Assembly: GCA_947495035.1 (NCBI GenBank)
Contig: CANLXI010000022.1
Coordinates: 62,001-126,000 of the forward strand
Length of the DNA stretch: 64,000 nt
From: an uncultured Granulosicoccus sp.
GTDB lineage: Bacteria > Pseudomonadota > Gammaproteobacteria > Granulosicoccales > Granulosicoccaceae
Direction: 5' to 3'
A program made the position numbers and the translations under genes. Under the pieces are notes generated by a model, which searched no databases, was not told the DNA's origin, and saw nothing but the letters and a program-made list of their open reading frames with translations. Below are positions 55,329 through 62,284 of this stretch, one piece after another (position 1 is the first letter of the stretch; the number at the start of each line of letters is the position of its first letter).

Positions 55329-55644
55329 GTGCGTTATCTCGTGATATTCGTGTTCTTGTGGAGATCGACAATCGAGCATGCGCTGGAGCCTGCCAGGCGG
55401 GCCGGGTAGCCTCGGAACTTCCAGTTCGGAGTCCGTCCGGATCTACCAGATCGCGGTGCCTGGAGAGAGGGCGCTGTTCTTCGGTGTACAGGGGTTATGT
55501 CGGCACAGGGAAGGTGAAGTCGAGCCCTGCAGCCCGGCTGTTGAAGGAAAACTTGAGCTGCTCTGCACTACGTGAGCACAGCGTGCGCTTGCTATCATCT
55601 GTCTTGTGATGTGCGTTGCGCACGGCAATGAGATTGATGGAGAG
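55329..55644. other. Divergent intergenic region, OmpA-lipoprotein and CsaA-like genes
   Basis: This 316-nt gap holds promoters for both flanking genes. A TATCAT -10-like element lies at 55593-55598, about 47 nt before the ATG at 55645, but no good -35 is seen at normal spacing. No gene or RNA structure stood out. Confidence 0.4.
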
Positions 55645-55983
55645 ATGGAACAGATTCAGTGGGGTGATTTTGAACGGGTGCAGCTGTGTGCCGGCACCAT
55701 CATCGACGTACAGGCGTTTCCGGAAGCACGGCGCCCTGCGTGGAAGCTGACAATCGACTTCGGTGACGAGATCGGCACTCGGCGTTCGAGTGCACAGATC
55801 ACCGAGCTTTACGATCGCGAATCTCTGCTTGGCAAGCAGATCATGGCAGTCGTCAATTTTCCGGTAAAGCAGATCGGCCCCTTCATGTCGGAATGTCTGG
55901 TGACCGGCATGGCACGAGAAGATGGAGCCATTGTTCTGGTTTCACCTGAGCAGGCAGTCCCCAATGGCACGCGACTCAGCTGA
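55645..55983 (+). CDS. CsaA-like tRNA-binding domain protein
   Basis: From ATG 55645 the product is 112 residues, the usual length of Csa[66 protein letters not shown]. It is an OB-fold tRNA-binding domain related to the C-terminus of methionyl-tRNA synthetase, and CsaA in Bacillus has chaperone-like effects on export. An upstream ATG at 55606 is also in frame. The gene converges closely on the secreted-protein gene. Confidence 0.9.
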   Translation: MEQIQWGDFERVQLCAGTIIDVQAFPEARRPAWKLTIDFGDEIGTRRSSAQITELYDRESLLGKQIMAVVNFPVKQIGPFMSECLVTGMAREDGAIVLVSPEQAVPNGTRLS

Positions 55984-56003
55984 GTCTGTCGTGTGCGAAG
56001 GTG

Positions 56004-56816
56004 TCAGTCGTTCTGGTTGAGGCTCACTGTATCTGCCTTGCAGACAAACCGGTGAGTTGAACGAGGCTCCAGTGTGCCCGTGTTGCTGGTCATCAGAATC
56101 TGCTTGCCATGACAAGTCTGACCCGGTGTGCTGGTGGCGACTGTGGTCAGGACTTCCAGCGCCCCGCTATCGCTGATGGATGAAATCAGCGCATTGTCGA
56201 TTGTCGCACTCCCTGTAATGTGTGCAGCCAGATCGTCGATGGTGGCGAACACGGTCCATTGGCTCTTGTCATCGGCGATTACCTGAGTCCTGTCACTGCC
56301 ATCGGACAGGAAGTACTGCAGCGCCAGAGTGCCCGGTACCTGATCCAGCAGTGTGCTGGTTACAGCCTTGACCGCCGTTACCGTGAAGGGCTCCTCGGCA
56401 TTCTCGCCTTCACTGATGAGCTGTTTCAACTGAACGTCGACAATGGCCCGCTGCGAGGGAGAGAGGTTGTCGATACCGTCATGGTCCGGCCACTTCGCGC
56501 AATTGAAACCCCACTGATTCTGGTACTTCTCACTCAGTTCATAGGCTCTGGCCGAACAGAAGAGAGAGTCGTTCTGGGCGTTCCACATCACCTTGCGTTC
56601 GCCGGTGTATTCGTATTTGACGCTGACTTCGCACAGGTGATTTTCGCCGGGGATGTCGACCCTCAGGTAGCGGATGTCGCCATTGAGTTCGCACTGGAAT
56701 TCCAGAGCATGAACGCTTGCCGGAACAAGGCTGGATACCAGCAGACAGACTACGGCCATTGCATGCCAGGTCTGGCGCATTGGTCGTTTCATTGTCTGCC
56801 TGGTTGTGTTCGTCAT
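56004..56816 (-). CDS. Secreted protein of unknown family
   Basis: From ATG 56816 the protein is 270 residues with a signal peptide (TWHAMAVVCLLVSSLVPASVHA). The mature part has several cysteines: FQCELNG, HLCEVSVKYEY, LFCSARAYELSE, FNCAKWPD, TCHGKQ and FVCKAD, suggesting disulfides. No family is recognised. The frame extends to 56966 without support. The final 6 residues are Asn-rich. It converges on the CsaA-like gene. Confidence 0.7.
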   Translation of the reverse strand: MTNTTRQTMKRPMRQTWHAMAVVCLLVSSLVPASVHALEFQCELNGDIRYLRVDIPGENHLCEVSVKYEYTGERKVMWNAQNDSLFCSARAYELSEKYQNQWGFNCAKWPDHDGIDNLSPSQRAIVDVQLKQLISEGENAEEPFTVTAVKAVTSTLLDQVPGTLALQYFLSDGSDRTQVIADDKSQWTVFATIDDLAAHITGSATIDNALISSISDSGALEVLTTVATSTPGQTCHGKQILMTSNTGTLEPRSTHRFVCKADTVSLNQND

Positions 56817-57364
56817 TGCGTCTGAATTGTCAGGTTTGTTCTTCCGATTGACTTGCCGAAGCCGGGATCCGATCCTGGTGCATCCGAACCCGGTGAGGTG
56901 CGGAAACGCTTGCGGACCCTCTGTATTGTAAATCCAGTCGTCCGGGGATGTGGAACTTCCGGGCATTCCTGTTCCTAAGGTCAGGCTCGCGCGTTATCCT
57001 GCAGCCAGATCATGTTACCGATTTTCGCCGACAGCATGACCTTTGACATCCAAGGGTACAGTCGGTTCCATGTAACACTCTGTCACGTCACTGTCCGGGA
57101 TGCCATGCGATGTAACGTATCCACACAGGCAAAGCTCCTTCGCACTGTCTGGCTGGGAAAACCGATTCAAATGGCGAAGATTGGATCAAACGGACTGGCG
57201 AACCCAACGGGAGTCAAATGTTTGGCAGACAGAGTCAAGGCCGGCCTGCCTGATCTTGACATTGCAACTCCGGCGGGCGATTCAGCACTGCTGGCTGGAG
57301 CGCAGAGTTGTCGAGTGCAGGGCGGTCGCCAGGCATGGTCAGCCTGAACACGTCAGATAGAACA
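56817..57364. other. Long noncoding stretch before the 14-bp repeat
   Basis: The 877-nt gap 56817-57693 has no supported gene. Its left part (56817-57364) contains an unsupported forward frame at 57012-57347 and no obvious RNA. The right part is the tandem repeat described next and a short flank. Confidence 0.4.
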
Positions 57365-57574
57365 GGTTGGACAGTGCAGGTTGGACAGTGCAGGTTGGAC
57401 AGTGCAGGTTGGACAGAACAGGTCAGACAGAACAGGTCAGACAGAACAGGTCAGACAGTGCAGGTCAGACAGTGCAGGTCGGACAGCGCAGGTCGGACTG
57501 TGCAGGTCGGACAGTGCAGGTCGGACAGTGCAGGTTAGACAGTGCAGGATAGAAAGTGCAGGTCAGAAAGAACA
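57365..57574. repeat. 15-copy 14-bp tandem repeat
   Basis: Fifteen consecutive units of 14 bp with consensus GGT(T/C)(G/A)GACAGTGCA run without gaps. Variants are grouped: TTGG units first, then TCAG, then TCGG, then decayed copies; AACA replaces TGCA in units 4-6 and 15. There are no spacers, so it is not a CRISPR. All three forward frames stay open across it because 14 is not divisible by three. Confidence 0.95.
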
Positions 57575-57693
57575 CATCAGCCGACACCAGCAAACCCGTG
57601 AATGCAGATCGACGCCATTACGGCATGACTCTCGAATCACGACTGGTCGGCGAAAGGGCTGTCGGTTGTCGACGTCACACAGCCTGTCAGACG

Positions 57694-59055
57694 TCAGGCG
57701 AAGAACCCCAGATCGTGTTCGGAGAAATTTCTCAGTGTGGGCAACACTTCATGCCTGGCGGCATCATCGAGGCCGATCCAGCGGAGCAGCGTGGCTGCAT
57801 ACTGAGTTGCCGAGGTGGAGGGCAGAATACGGCCATTATGCACTGTGTCGGGACCGTTAAGTTCCAGGCTGGGCAGTTGACCGTAGATGGAACCGCCCTT
57901 CACGGCACCTCCCATGACCATCAGATGGTTACCCCAACCATGGTCTGTACCATCGCCATTGGACAGCAGTGATCTGCCGAAATCCGAAGCCGTGAATGTA
58001 GTGACGTGCTGGCCCATGCCGAGCATGTCGATCTTGTTCTGGAAAAATGACAAAGCCTCAGTCAGCTCCGAGAACAGCCTGGGCTGCTCGAGACTCTGAT
58101 TATCGTGAACATCAAAGCCACGCATGCTGACATAGAATATCTGCCGTCGCAGGCCAAGCTGGTCTTGTGCCGCAATCAGCTGTGCCACCATGTTCAGCTT
58201 CTGTGCCAGTGTGTTGTCTGCAGGCTGATCACTGAAAAGACCGGCATTTCCGTCCAGCACCTGGCCAAGTTCGGTCGTGATACTCATCGCGCGTTTCTGC
58301 AAGTCCGCGTAGGCTTTCGTGAAGACATGATGCCTTGGAATGTTCATCACTCGCTCGAACGCGTCGCGTCGAGGTTGCTGCCAGTCGTTGCTGCCGTCCA
58401 TGCCCTGGTATTGCAGCACGCCGGATTCGGTGAGCGAAAAGGGGCGCTGGCCAGCGCCGGATTGCCAGTAGTTCGACCCTGCCAGAGAGATCGAGGTCAG
58501 ATAGTCGCGTTCTTGCGAACCGGACAGGTACTCCGCAGACTTTGCACCCCAGCCTTCGGTGGATCGGTCACGGCCTTGCAGTTGTTGCCACTGTATGGAT
58601 TGATCACTGTGAGAAAACAACTGGGCCGGCACATCGACTTCATTGTTCATATACTGTTCTCTGGATGTCGGTTCAACCAGAGTGCCAACATTGGCAATCA
58701 TTGCCAGCTTCTCATCGTCGAATAATGCTTGCAGTCGTTCGGCAGCCGGATGCAGGCCGAGAGCGGATTGACCACCCTGCAGCTCGAGAAGCTGGTTGCG
58801 AGGTATGGCAAGCTGACCGCGTGATGCCGCATACTCCTGATGTTCATGGGAGCCCGTTGGAACCATGAGACTGAAGCCGTCGCAGCCCCCTTCCAGATAG
58901 ACGCAGACCAGTGCGCGATAATCCTCGTATGGTTGCGCACCGGAATCGGCAGCCTTGGCCAGTGTCAGGGCCGGATGAGCACCCAGAGCCAGGCCGGCCC
59001 CAGCCAGTGTCTGCGAGCCCAGCTTGAGAAATCGTCTGCGAGAATAGTGGTTCAT
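57694..59055 (-). CDS. DUF1501 exported protein
   Basis: From ATG 59055 the protein is 453 residues, with a Tat-type signal (SRRRFLKLGSQTLAGAGLALG). The rest fits DUF1501: VCVYLEGGCDGFSLMVPTG, FDVHDNQSLEQPRLFSELTEAL and TASDFGRSLLSNGDGTDHGWG. These proteins resemble sulfatase-fold proteins and usually pair with DUF1800. Function is unknown. It lies 55 nt after the DUF1800 gene on the same strand. Confidence 0.92.
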   Translation of the reverse strand: MNHYSRRRFLKLGSQTLAGAGLALGAHPALTLAKAADSGAQPYEDYRALVCVYLEGGCDGFSLMVPTGSHEHQEYAASRGQLAIPRNQLLELQGGQSALGLHPAAERLQALFDDEKLAMIANVGTLVEPTSREQYMNNEVDVPAQLFSHSDQSIQWQQLQGRDRSTEGWGAKSAEYLSGSQERDYLTSISLAGSNYWQSGAGQRPFSLTESGVLQYQGMDGSNDWQQPRRDAFERVMNIPRHHVFTKAYADLQKRAMSITTELGQVLDGNAGLFSDQPADNTLAQKLNMVAQLIAAQDQLGLRRQIFYVSMRGFDVHDNQSLEQPRLFSELTEALSFFQNKIDMLGMGQHVTTFTASDFGRSLLSNGDGTDHGWGNHLMVMGGAVKGGSIYGQLPSLELNGPDTVHNGRILPSTSATQYAATLLRWIGLDDAARHEVLPTLRNFSEHDLGFFA

Positions 59056-59110
59056 GGCTGCTGGAAAAGCTCCCGAGTAGTTGGCAGGGTGTACGCCTTG
59101 TCTTGTTGTC

Positions 59111-60784
59111 TCATTGCTGGATGGCCGCTTCCGGTGATGAGGCAATCAGGAAAATGGCCTCCACAACGCGTTGCGATGCAGCGCCGTTGTAATTCCGCTG
59201 ATTCATCAGTTGCACGGTTTCCGAGCGTAGCTCGTCAGTCATTCTGCCGCCGAGCAACAGCAGATCCAGATGGTCCAACAGCAGGTCGAAGTCCACTTCC
59301 AGAACCATTTCCCGACTGATGTCGATGGCGATACGGGTTGCATCAGCATCGTTCTTGTAGTTGTGTGACCAGAGCGTGTTGGCCAGCAGGCGATTGGTTG
59401 CCGTGATGATCGAGGATTCATCCAGTATCTCGAATTCGGGAGATACCATGCCCAGATTCCTGATCTCCCCCGGTTGGCTGAAATCCGGCCGGAAGAAATT
59501 GAAGACCGACGGGGAATTCAGTGGAGACTGCCCCAGTTCATTGCCGACCCACCCGTAGTTGAAGTCATAGTGAATGGTGTCGGGTTCGAATGCTCTCCAC
59601 AATTGTGTTACGCGCAGCAGCGGCTCCTTGAGCTTGCCGAAGGTCGCAGGGTTGTCCAGATGCCCTTCTCTGGCTTCCCTGTGCATCAGGATGGCCTTGA
59701 CGACACTGCCAAGCGACCCGCGTTCCCCGGCTGCATTACGGTTGAATACCGCGGCGACATCCCGGACGTAGCCGGGACTGGGGTTACTGGTGACAAGGCG
59801 TTGTATCAGTTGACGAGAAATGAAGGGGGCAACATTGGGATGACTGAAGATATTGTCCAGCGCGCCGTCGAGATCCTGCCGTGCACTCTGGCCAGCTGGC
59901 AGGGTGACGCCGTTGAGCAGAGTCTTGGGGTCGGTGTCGTGGTAGTCGGGCCAGGCCACCATGGGAGAGAGATAGTCCTTGTTCTTCGGCCAGCGGAAGT
60001 CTTCCGCATTGGCGAAATGCCAGCCAGTGAAGACTCGCGCGAATTCCTCGATGGTGTGCTGGTCATAGGCTGGCAAGGGGACGCCATCGGCATCGAGTTG
60101 TGCGCTGCCATCGTTGTTCAGCAGCACCTGCCCGATACTGAACAGCTGTAGTAGCTCCCTGGCGTAGTTTTCGTCAGGATGAATATTCTCGGCAGTGTCG
60201 GGCTTGCGATTTCCCTTCATGCTCAGATACTCACCCATGACGGGGTTCAAGGTGACTTCCTCGAGCAGGTCACGGTAGTTGCCAAAGGCATGTCGCAGCA
60301 GAATGTCGTAATAGTTCGCCAGTCCGAACTGCTCTTCACTGAGGCCATCGTGGGCTGATACCACCAGTATCTGACTCAGTGCAAATGCAACTCGTTGCCG
60401 CAATTGATCGTCGGCCTGGATCGCATGTCGCCACCAGACGTTGACGTATTCGTTCCAGCGGTCGCTATTGGCCTTGCGCAGTCCGTCGCCGAGAAAGGTG
60501 GCGGGCATCTGCATCTGTCGGTTGATCCACGATTCCGGACCTTCTTCACCGGCTGTCATGATGTCATCCAGCTGTGGCCCGAATGTGCCTTGTTCCAGCA
60601 AACGAAAGGCTTCGGTGGGACTCAGCGGGCCATCTGCCACGGCATTGGCCACTTCACTGGCAGGAAGTGCTGGCGCGCTCGCCGGCTCCTTGCTGTACAG
60701 TGCCTCAGTACCGCTGCCACCTCCGCAGCCAGTCAGCAGAAACAGGCTGCTGACGAGTAGGACGCCTTTTCTTGTTATTCTCAT
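59111..60784 (-). CDS. DUF1800 lipoprotein
   Basis: The 557-residue protein has a lipoprotein signal (VLLVSSLFLLTGCGGGSG). DUF1800 landmarks include AFRLLEQGTFGPQLDDI, ESWINRQM, QLRQRVAFALSQILVVS, ENYARELLQLFSIG and EFARVFTGW. DUF1800 nearly always occurs with DUF1501, as here, and its function is unknown. The pair probably acts in the periplasm. The gene may be transcribed with the minus-strand genes upstream, separated by 110 nt. Confidence 0.93.
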   Translation of the reverse strand: MRITRKGVLLVSSLFLLTGCGGGSGTEALYSKEPASAPALPASEVANAVADGPLSPTEAFRLLEQGTFGPQLDDIMTAGEEGPESWINRQMQMPATFLGDGLRKANSDRWNEYVNVWWRHAIQADDQLRQRVAFALSQILVVSAHDGLSEEQFGLANYYDILLRHAFGNYRDLLEEVTLNPVMGEYLSMKGNRKPDTAENIHPDENYARELLQLFSIGQVLLNNDGSAQLDADGVPLPAYDQHTIEEFARVFTGWHFANAEDFRWPKNKDYLSPMVAWPDYHDTDPKTLLNGVTLPAGQSARQDLDGALDNIFSHPNVAPFISRQLIQRLVTSNPSPGYVRDVAAVFNRNAAGERGSLGSVVKAILMHREAREGHLDNPATFGKLKEPLLRVTQLWRAFEPDTIHYDFNYGWVGNELGQSPLNSPSVFNFFRPDFSQPGEIRNLGMVSPEFEILDESSIITATNRLLANTLWSHNYKNDADATRIAIDISREMVLEVDFDLLLDHLDLLLLGGRMTDELRSETVQLMNQRNYNGAASQRVVEAIFLIASSPEAAIQQ

Positions 60785-60894
60785 GCCCGCGGTCTACACC
60801 AGTTACGATGTTACTAGCGGCAGGGCAGAGGAAATCGCTGATCATGTATGGCAGCGCTGTGAAGTGTTTGGCCAAGTTGCAGCCGTGATGTGAC

Positions 60895-61521
60895 TCAGGC
60901 AGCGTTTGCCTGTGTGATCTGTTCCAGCATCTGGGCTGCCTGGTTGTAGTTTACCGGGATGCGGTACAACTGATTGCGATCATTCCTGTAGATCAGGCTG
61001 GGAAATCCCTGGACCTGCAGTTGCTGAGCCATGTTCCGCTCGGTTTCCAGTTCCCGGTGAGCTGCTTCGCTGTGCAGATACTCGGAGAAACCATCAGCGT
61101 CACAACCGATTTCAGTGGCAATGTCGATCAGTGTCTGCGTGTCCGAGGGGTTGCGTGCATCCAGATAGTAAGCGCGCTGTATCGCAAGGATCATTGGCAC
61201 TTCGAATGCCTCATTCTGCCGACGTGCTGCCAGTACGGCTCGGCAAGAGGGCCAGGTTGAACGTCGTGGCTGGTTTCTGGTCCAGAAGTCGTAGTTGAAT
61301 GACGTTCCCGGAATCACCGACTGAATCTGCTGCCAGGTCTGTTGCAGCATCTGCTGCATGGCTTCCGGCATTGGCTGGTCGCTATCCGGGGCAAGTCCAC
61401 CGAGTATGCGTTGCACCCGTACCGAGTCGGGCAGGCCCTTCAACAGTTCATCCAGCGCAGGTTTGAAGCCCCAGCACCAGCTGCACATGGGATCGTGAAC
61501 ATAATATAGAGTGCTGCTCAT
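60895..61521 (-). CDS. DsbA-family protein, cytosolic type
   Basis: From ATG 61521 the protein is 208 residues: LYYVHDPMCSWCWGFKPAL with a CSWC redox site near the N-terminus, VQRILGGLAPDSD, and GFPSLIY with the cis-Pro. There is no signal peptide, so it is a predicted cytosolic protein-disulfide isomerase-like enzyme (the COG3531 type). The open frame upstream to 61776 is antisense to nothing but unlike the family. It lies 25 nt after the coiled-coil gene. Confidence 0.9.
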   Translation of the reverse strand: MSSTLYYVHDPMCSWCWGFKPALDELLKGLPDSVRVQRILGGLAPDSDQPMPEAMQQMLQQTWQQIQSVIPGTSFNYDFWTRNQPRRSTWPSCRAVLAARRQNEAFEVPMILAIQRAYYLDARNPSDTQTLIDIATEIGCDADGFSEYLHSEAAHRELETERNMAQQLQVQGFPSLIYRNDRNQLYRIPVNYNQAAQMLEQITQANAA

Positions 61522-61546
61522 GGTCTGCTTGATGGTTGTTGTTGCT

Positions 61547-62284
61547 TCAGTGACCGGATTTGCTTGATCGTCGGGCGAACGCCAATGCCTCCTCATCGAG
61601 GGCGACGGTGGACTCTTCCATGTCAAGCGACTGGGTGGCGTCGGACTCGTGCTCGAATTCCGCAAGGCGTCCGCGGCCGGGTTTCCAGCTGGAGGTGGGC
61701 TTGTCGCGTTTTCCCAGCATGTCCTCTGCCGGTATCTGCACGGTGGCATCGAACATGTCGATACTGTTGATGGCAACCGTATCGGCGTAAGTCAGTTCAC
61801 CGCTATCCGGGGTTCTGCCTTGCTGCCGACTGCTTGTGGTCCGCGACTGATTGAGGCGGTTCCCCAGTTCCAGAAGTTCACGATCCTTCTGTTGAATGAT
61901 TCGCTGCAGACGTTCCTGTGTTTCTGCATGTTGCCGATTCAATTCGATGGTTTCAGCGCGAAATTTCTGAATGCTGCTTTCATTCTTCTTCAGCGATTCC
62001 GCAAGCAGCTTCTTGTCCGCCTGCAGGGTACGAGTCTCACCGGCGAGGCTCTGCAGCTGTTCTTCCAGATTCTCCGAATCCACCCGCGAGACTTCTTCCA
62101 GCGCACGATAGCGCTTTTCCCAGGAGTCGTTTGTGGATGCAAGCTTCTTCGAGGCTCGCGATCTGTGCATCATCCAGCCGCTGAACAGACTCAATACGCC
62201 AGCTGCAACCAGACAAGCGATGAATTCCGAATACAGGTTGAGCAGGGGCAGGATCTGATTCATGAGTATCGATATCGGTTGCAT
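61547..62284 (-). CDS. Coiled-coil membrane protein
   Basis: The 245-residue protein has one N-terminal membrane helix (about 12-37, LYSEFIACLVAAGVLSLFSGW) and a long coiled coil (about 55-150) rich in E/Q/L heptads. The tail is acidic. No family recognised. Its ATG overlaps the stop of the upstream OmpA gene (TGATG), so the two are translationally coupled and likely act together at the envelope. Confidence 0.75.
   Translation of the reverse strand: MQPISILMNQILPLLNLYSEFIACLVAAGVLSLFSGWMMHRSRASKKLASTNDSWEKRYRALEEVSRVDSENLEEQLQSLAGETRTLQADKKLLAESLKKNESSIQKFRAETIELNRQHAETQERLQRIIQQKDRELLELGNRLNQSRTTSSRQQGRTPDSGELTYADTVAINSIDMFDATVQIPAEDMLGKRDKPTSSWKPGRGRLAEFEHESDATQSLDMEESTVALDEEALAFARRSSKSGH

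Noticed and set aside
57012-57347. Forward frame left of the 14-bp repeat
   Set aside because: No ribosome site, signal or motif.
57365-57574. CRISPR-like array
   Set aside because: The 14-bp units are contiguous and have no spacers, and no cas gene is present.
57381-57860. Forward frame through the 14-bp repeat into the DUF1501 3' end
   Set aside because: Open only because the repeat has no stop in any frame; the last part is antisense to DUF1501.
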